Shown here in pieces: positions 1 to 7,536 of a stretch of DNA of 33,367 nucleotides. The DNA is from CAYSLC01 sp964431545. GTDB taxonomy: Bacteria > Desulfobacterota > Desulfobacteria > Desulfobacterales > JAABSP01. How positions within the stretch are numbered: position 1 is the stretch's first letter; each line of letters begins with the position of its first letter. The stretch spans positions 1-33,367 of the forward strand of contig CAYSLC010000034.1 in NCBI GenBank assembly GCA_964431545.1. The letters are read 5' to 3'. The notes beneath the pieces were generated by a model that did not search any database, was not told the origin of the DNA, and saw only the letters and a list, made by a program, of their open reading frames with translations. The position numbers and the translations under genes are program-made.

Positions 1-2635
1 AATAGACGGCGCTGTCAATGGCGGCTAGCGGGTTCCGGAGTTCATGGGAGACGCTTCCGGCAAAATGGCCAAGCACCGCGAGGCGCTCCTTTTGGAGCAG
101 CTCCTTTTGTGCTTTTTTCAGCTCTCGCGTCCTTTCCTCCACCATCTCCTCCAGCCGCTCCGAATACTCTTGCAGCTTTTCCTCCGCCCGCTTCATGTCG
201 GTGATGTCCTGGATGGTGCCCCGCAGGAAATGGCCGGCCGGTCCGGCGATCGGATCGGGCTGACAAAGGGCGTGAACCCACTTCTTCTTCCCGCCGGGCA
301 GCCTCAAATTCAGATGGATGTCATAGGGTTTTCCCTCCGTGAGCGCACGCTGAATCGCGCCATGGAATATCGCGTATTGGTCGGGCGTGTACATTTTCTT
401 ATACTCCTCGAGAGCCGGAGGCCCCAGTGCGCGATCCCGCTCGTATATCCGATAGACCTCGTCGGACCAGACCGGGACGCCCGCGTCCGGGTCCAGGAAC
501 CAATTGCCGATGTGGGCGATCCGCTGGGCCAATTCCAGGTCGACAAGGCTGGCCTGAAGCTGTTCTTCGACCCGCTTGCGTGCGGTAATGTCCGTGATCA
601 TTCCAAGCGATCCGACAACCTTTCCTTCACGATCCCGGATCGGCGTTGTGGAAGCGATGACCCAGAGTCGAGATCCGTCCTTTTTTAAGAAACACCGTTC
701 CACGGCTTCCCCGACGCCGCGTCGCCGGTTTTCCAGAGATCTGCAAACCTCCTGTCGCTGTGGGGGGTCGAGAAAGTCAAAAACGGAAAGGGACTGCATT
801 TCCTCGATCGAAGATCCAAGCATGTCCGCCATCTGCTGGTTGACGAATAGGGTATTTCCCCGCAAATCGATAGACCAGATCCCTTCCATGGCGGTTTCCA
901 CCATCAGACGATACCGTTCCTCGCTTGCGCGCAACGCCGTCTCCATGCGTTTGCGCTCCGTGATATCGACGCTGACGCTCATAATGCCGTTGGTTTCACC
1001 CTTGACGTTCCTGAGGGGGGCCGTGGAAATGCTGATATGGATTTTCGTGCCGTCCTTTTTGCGCCTGCACGCTTCAACCGAATAGAATCCTTCTCCACGC
1101 AGCACTCGTTCGCGAAGGGACTTGTGCTCCTCTCTTTTTTCCTCCGGGACGAGGGGTAGAAAACGACCCAACACTTCCTTTGCCTCCCATCCGAAGAGAT
1201 GCTCGGCGGCCGGGTTCCAGAGTGTCACATTCCCATCAGGGTCGAGGGCGATGATTGCTAGCGGAGAGGCCTCAAACAGGGCGGACAGCTTTTCACTCGT
1301 GTCTTGCAGAGCTTCCTCGGCCCTCTTCCGCTCGGTGATGTCCATGAACGTGTTGACAATTCCTTGAATCTCACCGTGTTCGTCCAAATCCGGCATGCTT
1401 GAAACGAGCAGCCAAACGATGCCGCCAAAATCCGGCCTGTCGACTCCCATCGTCACATTCAGCACCGATCTTTTATCGGAAAGAACGCGCATCACCGGAA
1501 GGTCGGAGGCGGGCATGTCGGTCCCGTCTTCCCGGACCAGCCTCAAATGGCCGGCGGCGAGGTCGATTCCCACAAGCCGGTCACGGCTCAGTCCCAACAA
1601 ATGTTCGGCGGTGGCGTTGCATTCCAGAATGCGGCGGTCTTTTCCGTGGACGACAATCCCGACCTGGATCTTTTCGATGAGGCGCTTGAGACGGCGCTCA
1701 CTTTCCCGGAGGTCGTGGGTCATCAGGTTCAACCGCCGCCGAAACAGTATCGCCACCGCGAGAAACAGGATTGCTCCCGCGGCCAAAGCGGCCATGGCGT
1801 TGATCATCCAGGTCTGAAAAACCTCGACGGTCCGCTGTTTTCCCCCCATGTACCGCTCTAGAATGCGATACATCGCCGATTGACTGTCCTTTTGCATAGC
1901 CAGCAGATGACGATCAAGGGTTTGGGCCAGCTCCGGTGTTTTCGATCCATCGCGCGGCATCACGAACCGGGAGTCGGTGGCCGCGAATACGATGCCGGTC
2001 TTCTTGATGGGGAAATCTCCGGCCAGTTCCCGCATCACCAGACGGTTCAACACGGCGGCGTCCGCACGACCCTCCTTCACGGCAAGCACGACACCGGCAA
2101 AATCATCTTCCAGAATCAGCCGGCAGCCCAGTTGAAATTTTTGATTGAGAACACGGATCCCGTTGGGGCCGTCGGTATGGAAGCCGCGTTTCAAGGTGGC
2201 GACCCGTTTTCCTTTCAGATCGAGCAGGGATTGAATCCTCGATCCGTCGGGAACGTAAATCTGGGCCCAGTTGTTGACGATGGTCACCGCGCTGAAGCGG
2301 TATTGTTTTGCGCGCCGACTGGAGATCACCATGCTCGGCAGAATGTCGATCTCCGCGTTGTTCAGCTTCCAAAGGCACCAATCCCATGTGCCGGCCTGGT
2401 ATTCGAGGCGCCAGCCTTCCCTGGCGGCGATCACGTCCAGGATCTCGACGAAAACGCCGGCGGGCCGGCCGTCGGGGCCCGTGAAGCAACTTGGCGGATG
2501 TTCAAAATACCCCACGCGAATGGTTTCCGAAAAGGCGAGAACGGGGAATGACAAGACCGCCACAAACAATATCGCCGACACCACCCGCGGACTCCGGTTG
2601 GGTGACGCCGCCGAATTTTTGGACCGAACATCCAT
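1..2635 (-). CDS. Membrane sensor histidine kinase with periplasmic solute-binding sensor and four PAS domains (3' end cut by window)
   Basis: The gene reads in from the window edge; 878 codons are visible. A hydrophobic segment at residues 20-35 (signal peptide or anchor) is followed by a type 3 periplasmic solute-binding domain (about 38-260; IRVGYFEHPP near its start). A membrane segment at about 277-297 leads to an arginine-rich cytoplasmic edge, then four PAS domains (about 315-440, 450-560, 575-690, 695-815), three of them ending in DITERKR/DITARKR-like linkers, a coiled coil, and an H-box GSVSHELRNPLAAI whose phospho-accepting His is residue 864. The ATPase domain lies outside the window. 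Start chosen at 2635, with GGGAG about nine bases upstream. Such proteins sense a small extracellular ligand (amino acid-like in the family) and autophosphorylate. It is the third kinase of a same-strand set, and its first PAS and H-box are paralogous to those of the next gene upstream. Output partner unknown. Confidence 0.93.
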   Translation of the reverse strand, partial: MDVRSKNSAASPNRSPRVVSAILFVAVLSFPVLAFSETIRVGYFEHPPSCFTGPDGRPAGVFVEILDVIAAREGWRLEYQAGTWDWCLWKLNNAEIDILPSMVISSRRAKQYRFSAVTIVNNWAQIYVPDGSRIQSLLDLKGKRVATLKRGFHTDGPNGIRVLNQKFQLGCRLILEDDFAGVVLAVKEGRADAAVLNRLVMRELAGDFPIKKTGIVFAATDSRFVMPRDGSKTPELAQTLDRHLLAMQKDSQSAMYRILERYMGGKQRTVEVFQTWMINAMAALAAGAILFLAVAILFRRRLNLMTHDLRESERRLKRLIEKIQVGIVVHGKDRRILECNATAEHLLGLSRDRLVGIDLAAGHLRLVREDGTDMPASDLPVMRVLSDKRSVLNVTMGVDRPDFGGIVWLLVSSMPDLDEHGEIQGIVNTFMDITERKRAEEALQDTSEKLSALFEASPLAIIALDPDGNVTLWNPAAEHLFGWEAKEVLGRFLPLVPEEKREEHKSLRERVLRGEGFYSVEACRRKKDGTKIHISISTAPLRNVKGETNGIMSVSVDITERKRMETALRASEERYRLMVETAMEGIWSIDLRGNTLFVNQQMADMLGSSIEEMQSLSVFDFLDPPQRQEVCRSLENRRRGVGEAVERCFLKKDGSRLWVIASTTPIRDREGKVVGSLGMITDITARKRVEEQLQASLVDLELAQRIAHIGNWFLDPDAGVPVWSDEVYRIYERDRALGPPALEEYKKMYTPDQYAIFHGAIQRALTEGKPYDIHLNLRLPGGKKKWVHALCQPDPIAGPAGHFLRGTIQDITDMKRAEEKLQEYSERLEEMVEERTRELKKAQKELLQKERLAVLGHFAGSVSHELRNPLAAIDSAVY

Positions 2636-2743
2636 ATTCGCAGTCTCCCGATACGTGGTAAGACTTTTTGATGACCAACGCCGCTGTTTTCCCAAATTGC
2701 GATGCCCCCCGAACGGGCCCTCTTTCGCGGGCCAGCGAGATTT

Positions 2744-4753
2744 TTAGAATCCGGGGGATCCGTCTTTCGTCGGAAACGTCATCACAAAACGGGCACCGCC
2801 GTCCGGCGGCGATTCCGCCCGGAGCGTCCCCCCGTGGTTGTCCACGATCATCCTGGTGATGGACAGCCCGAACCCGATGCCGTGGGTCTTGGTGGAGAAC
2901 AGCGGCTCGAACACCTTGTCGAGGTGTTCGGCAGCGATGCCCGGTCCGGTGTCTGTCACCGAAATGTCGACCTTTCCGGGACCGGAGGGCCGAACGGTGA
3001 TGGTCAGCATCCCCGGTCCATCCATGGCCTGGATCGCGTTGTTGAGGATATTCTTCAAGGCCATGCGAATCTGTTCGGCGTCGATATCGACCCGGACCGG
3101 CTCCTCCGGCCCATCGAACCGAACATCGACGGTCTTCGGAATCCAGTCCTCTCCCAGGACCTTTGCCAGGAAATCAGTCAGATCCGTCGGCCGGGTCTCC
3201 GGCTTCTCCATCCGGGAGAGATTGAGGAGGCTCTGGACGATGGCGGCACATTTCCGGACATTCGCGCCGATTCGGCCCAGGTGTCTTCCGACGCTGCCAT
3301 CGGTTCTGTCGAGAATCCTTTTCAGCAGGTAGATCGAGCTGTCGATCACGGCGAGCGGATTGCGGATTTCATGGGCGACGCTCCCGGCAAAATGGCCCAG
3401 AACGGCCAGGCGTTCCTTGACCAGCAGTTCCTCCTGGGCGCGCTTCAGCTCCCGGGTCCGGGCCTCCACCATCTTTTCCAGATTCTCCGAATAGACCCGG
3501 AGCCGCCGTTCGGCCTCCTTGCGTTCGCTGATGTCCTGGACGGCGCCATACACCCGGACGACGCGCCCCTGCCCCTCATCCCGGACCGGACGGACGTAGG
3601 ACCGCACCCATCGGGTCCGGCCGTCTTTCCCGAGGAACCGGAACTCCCGAATATCCTCTTCCCCCCCCAGAACCGTTTCGATGTGCCGGCCGATGATCGG
3701 GAGGTCCTCCGGATGGTACAGTTTGGCCCAGTCCTTCTCGTCCGTAAGCTCCCCGGGCCGGTATCCGGTGACCCGCTCGAATGCGTCCGTCACCCACTCC
3801 CCGACCAGACCTCCGTCCGGCGCCACCCGAAAGGCATAGGCGTAGTCGGAAACCATCTCGGACACCATCCGATACCGTTCCTCGCTCTTGCGCAATGCCT
3901 CGGTGATCCGTTTCCGCGGCGTAATGTCCATGAAGGTGATGAAGATCCGAAAGATATCCCCGTTTTCATCGAATTCGGGGATCCCCGAGACCAGAAACCA
4001 GTAGACGTCTTCCCGATCGGGTCGCGGAACACCCAACAGGCAGTCCCGGAGCACCCGTTTCTCGGCGATCACCCGCATCACCGGAAACTCCTCTTTCGGC
4101 ATCACGGAGCCGTCCTCGCGGATAAAATGCCAGTGTCCGCTCATCGCGTCCACGCCCAGGAGCTGCTCGCGGGGCCGTCCCAGCAACCTTGTGGCCATGG
4201 AGTTGCAGTCGAGAATTCGGGTGTCCTTCCCGTGGACGACGATGCCCGCCTGAATATTTTCGATCAATTGTAAAAGGCCCTGACGGCTCTTCCGCAAGGC
4301 TTTCTCCGCCCGCTTGAGTTCGGAAATATTCGTTGTTACGCCGATGATCGCCTTCAGTTCGCCCCTTTCATCCATGACGGGGGCATCCGTCACATGGGCC
4401 GGAAAAACGGTCCCATCCCGGCGTTGAACGGGGAACTCCCCGGACCACATCTCCCCGCGCCGCAGGCGGGACATTATCTCCTGGGCCTGGGCCCGACTGA
4501 AAGGGGAGACGATCACATCCGTCACCTTCCGGCCTTTCAGTTCACCCGCCGGCCATCCGTATTCGACTTCGGCGGCCCGATTGGCGTAGATGATGACGCC
4601 CTCCAGATCGGTCGCGATCACGGCCTGGCCCACCGCATCCAGCATAAGGGCATGAAACTGTAGATCATTTTTTGCAATCGCCCGACCTTCGATCTCCTCG
4701 GCGGGGAGATCTTCGCCCGGCGCCGAACCGGTCCGCTTCTCTTGTTCGGTCAT
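2744..4753 (-). CDS. Soluble PAS-domain sensor histidine kinase
   Basis: The protein has 669 residues and no membrane segment, so a cytoplasmic sensor is inferred. It contains three PAS domains (about 30-150, 160-285, 295-412), a coiled coil and DHp helix with H-box GSVAHEIRNPLAVI (His461), and an HATPase domain with N-box (NILNNAIQAM, about 568-577), G1 box DTGPGI (601-606) and G2 GIGFGLS (625-631). No receiver domain follows, so it needs a separate response regulator; none is encoded in the window. Start 4753 is preferred because AGGGGG lies six bases upstream; a longer reading to 4813 lacks a better site. The second PAS (IVVHGKDTRILDCN) and the H-box are close relatives of those in the downstream kinase, suggesting duplication. 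It lies 81 bases after the hybrid kinase on the same strand, probably one operon. Confidence 0.93.
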   Translation of the reverse strand: MTEQEKRTGSAPGEDLPAEEIEGRAIAKNDLQFHALMLDAVGQAVIATDLEGVIIYANRAAEVEYGWPAGELKGRKVTDVIVSPFSRAQAQEIMSRLRRGEMWSGEFPVQRRDGTVFPAHVTDAPVMDERGELKAIIGVTTNISELKRAEKALRKSRQGLLQLIENIQAGIVVHGKDTRILDCNSMATRLLGRPREQLLGVDAMSGHWHFIREDGSVMPKEEFPVMRVIAEKRVLRDCLLGVPRPDREDVYWFLVSGIPEFDENGDIFRIFITFMDITPRKRITEALRKSEERYRMVSEMVSDYAYAFRVAPDGGLVGEWVTDAFERVTGYRPGELTDEKDWAKLYHPEDLPIIGRHIETVLGGEEDIREFRFLGKDGRTRWVRSYVRPVRDEGQGRVVRVYGAVQDISERKEAERRLRVYSENLEKMVEARTRELKRAQEELLVKERLAVLGHFAGSVAHEIRNPLAVIDSSIYLLKRILDRTDGSVGRHLGRIGANVRKCAAIVQSLLNLSRMEKPETRPTDLTDFLAKVLGEDWIPKTVDVRFDGPEEPVRVDIDAEQIRMALKNILNNAIQAMDGPGMLTITVRPSGPGKVDISVTDTGPGIAAEHLDKVFEPLFSTKTHGIGFGLSITRMIVDNHGGTLRAESPPDGGARFVMTFPTKDGSPGF

Positions 4754-4834
4754 CGTCGCCCCCTGAATCGATGGATCAACGTCTCTCCGCAACGGTGAAG
4801 GTGAACCGACCACTTTTCGATGCTTTTCCGTCCA

Positions 4835-6901
4835 TCATCCCGAACCCTCGGATTGACGAAGCAGCCGATGAATGATTTCCCGAAGCTTGGCCGGTTCCAC
4901 CGGCTTGATCAGGTAGCCGTCCATCCCCGCCCGTGTCCAGCCCTGCCGGTCCTCCGGCATGGCGTGGGCCGTGAGGGCGATGATGGGGATGTCCCTGAAC
5001 CGGGATTCCGATTCCCGGATGGCCGTCGCGGCCTCGATGCCGTCCATCACCGGCATCTGAATGTCCATGAGGACCAGGTCGTACCGGTTTTCTTCCACCA
5101 TCCGGACCGCTTCCGCGCCGTCCGTGGCGAGATCCGAGGCGATCCCCAGGTTGTTCAGGATGATCTGGATGATCTTCTGGTTGAAGACATTGTCCTCCGC
5201 CAAAAGGATCCGCAGGGGCCGGTCGTCTTTCCAAGGGGACGGCTGTGACGCCGCCGGCGGGGCATCGGCCGATGGACAACGGTCCACCCCTTTTTTGAGC
5301 ACGGCGGTGAACCAGAAGGTGCTGCCGCCCCCCAGTTCGCTCCGGACCCCGATCTCGCCGCCCATCATCTCGACGATCCGCTTCGAGATGGTCAGTCCCA
5401 GGCCGGTTCCGCCGTACCGCCGGTTGATGGAGACGTCCCCTTGGGAAAACGGCTCGAACAGGGCCTCCATGCGGCCCGGCGGGACCCCGATGCCGGTGTC
5501 CCGGACCGCGAAGCGGAGCGTGGCCTCGGCATCGGTCTCCCGGACCCCGCACAGGGAGATGACCACCTCCCCCTGGTCCGTGAACTTCACCGCATTGCTC
5601 GCCAGGTTCAACAGGACCTGACGGAGGCGCCCCATGTCGCCGGAGAAGGTCCGCACCGCCGAGGGGTCGATCTCATGGCGCAGCCCGATCCGCTTCTCCC
5701 GGGCCTTGAGGGCGAGGATGTTCTCCACGTCCCGGACGACCTTCTCCGGGGTGAAGTCGACCGCCTCCAACTCGATCCTTCCGGCCTCGATCTTGGCAAA
5801 ATCGAGAATGTCGTTGACGACGGAAAGGAGCACATCCGACGAAGCGAGGATCGCCTCCACGTGGGCTTTCTGCTCCCCATCGAGGGGGGACCGCCGCAAC
5901 AACCGCGCCCCTCCCAGGATCGCCCCCAGGGGGGATCGGACCTCATGGCTCATGTTGGTGAGAAACTCGGTCTTGGCCCGGGCCGCGACCTCGGCGGATT
6001 CCTTGGCGTTCTCCAGGGACCGCAGGATCGTCGCGTTCCGCAGGGACAGGGACGCGAACTCGCCGAACCCTTCGGCCAACCGCGCGTCCGCGTCCGTAAA
6101 GGGTTCCGGCTTGTTGGCCAGCCCCATCACCCCCGCCACCCGGCCCCGGATTTTCAGGGGGACGAACAGGACGTTGTCCAGCCGGACATGCCCCGCCGGC
6201 ATGTAGACCATCCATGGACTCTCGGCGAAATTGTTGTCATAGACCGCCGCGCCGGTCCGGTAGGCCTCGTTCCGGAGGCCCCGTAGGGGCATGGGCAGGT
6301 CCGGATCGACGGTACACTCCCGCCCGCCGCTCTCCAAAAAGAGGATTTCATTTTCGGAACCCTCCTCGTTCAACAGGGCCACATACCCGGCGGGGGCCCC
6401 GATGATCTTGGCGCAGATATCGAAAATCCGCCTTGCCGATTCCTCCAGGTCGCGGAACTCGAGGACCCCCCTGGAGGCTTCCAGGAGGGCCTCCGTCTCC
6501 CGGGCGTGCTGTTTGGCGGCCTTTTCCGCCCGACGCCGGTCGACCACCTGCCGGAGAAAGGCAAGGAGGCGGTCCATGTCCAGCGGCTTGGTCTCGTAGC
6601 CGATGATCCGCTTCCGGCTCACCGCCTCCGCGGCGCTCTCGACGGAGGCATGGCCCGTAATGATGATGAAGTCGGCATCGGTATGGGCCGCGGCCTGCTG
6701 CTGGAGCCTTAGCCCATCAGTGTCGGGAAGCTTGAAATCGACCAGGGCCACATCAAAGGAGAGTTCCCGGAAGAGGTCCATGGCGCTCTTGCCGTCGAAA
6801 GCGACCCACGCGGCATACCCGCTCCTGTGGAGAAGCTCCCAGAGATTCCGCGCCAGGTCCCGGTTGTCGTCGACAATAATGATGTTCGCGTCCGCGCTCA
6901 T
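4835..6901 (-). CDS. Hybrid histidine kinase / response regulator (REC-GAF-HisKA-HATPase-REC)
   Basis: The protein has 688 residues. An N-terminal receiver domain has the acidic pair D11/D12, phospho-acceptor Asp55 (ALVDFKLPD) and Lys105. A GAF domain spans about 135-295. The DHp helix carries NMSHEVRSPLG with His319. The ATPase domain has LNLASNAVKFTDQG (N-box, about 431-444), DTGIGVP (468-474) and GGTGLGLTISKRI (G2). A second receiver domain follows with Asp613 (VLMDIQMPVMDG) and Lys666. This arrangement suits a phosphorelay in which an upstream kinase can phosphorylate the first receiver to tune the core kinase; no HPt domain is present. The start ATG overlaps the stop of a short upstream ORF as ATGA, suggesting translational coupling. 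Soluble, cytoplasmic; the GAF ligand cannot be told from sequence. Confidence 0.93.
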   Translation of the reverse strand: MSADANIIIVDDNRDLARNLWELLHRSGYAAWVAFDGKSAMDLFRELSFDVALVDFKLPDTDGLRLQQQAAAHTDADFIIITGHASVESAAEAVSRKRIIGYETKPLDMDRLLAFLRQVVDRRRAEKAAKQHARETEALLEASRGVLEFRDLEESARRIFDICAKIIGAPAGYVALLNEEGSENEILFLESGGRECTVDPDLPMPLRGLRNEAYRTGAAVYDNNFAESPWMVYMPAGHVRLDNVLFVPLKIRGRVAGVMGLANKPEPFTDADARLAEGFGEFASLSLRNATILRSLENAKESAEVAARAKTEFLTNMSHEVRSPLGAILGGARLLRRSPLDGEQKAHVEAILASSDVLLSVVNDILDFAKIEAGRIELEAVDFTPEKVVRDVENILALKAREKRIGLRHEIDPSAVRTFSGDMGRLRQVLLNLASNAVKFTDQGEVVISLCGVRETDAEATLRFAVRDTGIGVPPGRMEALFEPFSQGDVSINRRYGGTGLGLTISKRIVEMMGGEIGVRSELGGGSTFWFTAVLKKGVDRCPSADAPPAASQPSPWKDDRPLRILLAEDNVFNQKIIQIILNNLGIASDLATDGAEAVRMVEENRYDLVLMDIQMPVMDGIEAATAIRESESRFRDIPIIALTAHAMPEDRQGWTRAGMDGYLIKPVEPAKLREIIHRLLRQSEGSG

Positions 6902-7059
6902 TCTGCTTTCCTTTTCCCGTCGGGGGCTCCCGGCCCGGGACGGACCCGATCCGGATCGGCGGTTTTCGATCTTAAATCCGATCCGCCGGGGTTTTGACCA
7001 CCCCGGCGGACTTTAGGAACAGAAGGGGCAAGGGGTCGAAGAAACAAGAGATATGTCAT
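6898..7059 (-). CDS. Short ORF (53 aa) overlapping the hybrid kinase start; possible leader peptide
   Basis: An ATG at 7059 is preceded by AAAGGAG at a normal spacing of eight bases, one of the better ribosome binding sites in the window. The reading frame starts MTYLLFLRPLAPSV and becomes basic and Pro/Gly rich. Its TGA (6900-6898) overlaps the ATG of the hybrid kinase in an ATGA arrangement, so ribosomes ending here could restart on the kinase. No family is recognised and the C-terminal part is low complexity, so it may be a translated leader rather than a functional protein. The coding region contains a 10-bp inverted repeat (6982-7010). Confidence 0.45.
   Translation of the reverse strand: MTYLLFLRPLAPSVPKVRRGGQNPGGSDLRSKTADPDRVRPGPGAPDGKRKAE
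6982..7010. repeat. Perfect 10-bp inverted repeat, 9-base loop, in front of the kinase operon
   Basis: TCCGCCGGGG (6982-6991) pairs with CCCCGGCGGA (7001-7010) around TTTTGACCA. It has no U-run on either strand good enough for a standard terminator. A palindrome CCGATCCGGATCGG lies just beside it (about 6944-6961). It sits within the short ORF, so it could act as an attenuator or translation-coupled structure; this is inference. Confidence 0.4.
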
Positions 7060-7180
7060 CGAAGGCACTCCTTTCCCGGCGCGGAGGCGGGGCTGCTTCA
7101 CCGGTCCTTGGGATCGGAAACCGGTGCGATGTGTGAGGACCAGCATGGGTTGCGCGGACGACGCGGAGCCTGATGCCTAC

Positions 7181-7261
7181 CGGGTGCCATCTCCCTCGGG
7201 ACCGCTCGGGACCAGCGGTCGCGGATACCGCCCGATGTCGGGCACCCGAGGCGAAAACGCC
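7181..7261 (-). other. Potentially structured RNA region in the 5' leader of the kinase operon
   Basis: An outer stem CGGGTGCC (7181-7188) with GGCACCCG (7241-7248) encloses two further hairpins: ACCGCT/AGCGGT (7201-7206, 7214-7219) and GCGG-ATA-CCGC (7221-7231). A fourth, GGCG-AAAA-CGCC (7250-7261), lies next to it. The nested arrangement would form in RNA of either strand; on the minus strand it would lie in the leader of the 7059-1 operon. It does not match the riboswitch consensus sequences I could recall (SAM-I, GEMM-I, TPP, cobalamin). The GC-rich background makes chance stems common, so confidence is low. Confidence 0.3.
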
Positions 7262-7389
7262 CTGCTCCGCTCTTGTTTCCTATATCGAAAACAACGGGTT
7301 CACGCAATTCGGAAATGGGGTGGAGGGGCCGTTTCCGGCCGGTGAAGGCCAGTTTTTGGAATTTTTTTCCGATTTCCCATCCCGAAATC

Positions 7390-7418
7390 TTGATCTCCCG
7401 GCGGAACTCGGGCATAAT
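7390..7418 (+). promoter_or_regulatory. Sigma-70-type promoter for the divergent hybrid kinase
   Basis: TTGATC (7390-7395) and CATAAT (7413-7418) are separated by 17 bases, the optimal spacing. Transcription would begin near 7425, about 110 bases before the start codon of the kinase gene at 7537. Confidence 0.55.
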
Positions 7419-7536
7419 CGGTAACGGTGGCCGCTCCGACGGGGGCCGCTTAGCCTTACCGCTCATTTTTCACATCCCAGGACCCGGCCGGCGCCACAAC
7501 CGCTCTACCGCAGGGAACCAGGGGGGAGAACGGAAA

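Noticed and set aside
2702..4273. 523-codon open frame on the plus strand
   Set aside because: It is the complement of the three-PAS kinase; its sequence is Pro/Gly/Asp/His rich with no domain, as expected for antisense of GC-rich coding DNA.
7181..7248. SAM-I riboswitch (GGTGCCATCTCCC resembles the GGTGCCAATTCC element)
   Set aside because: The other conserved S-box elements (GAGGGA, GATGAA, CGGCAACC) are missing and the stem order is wrong.
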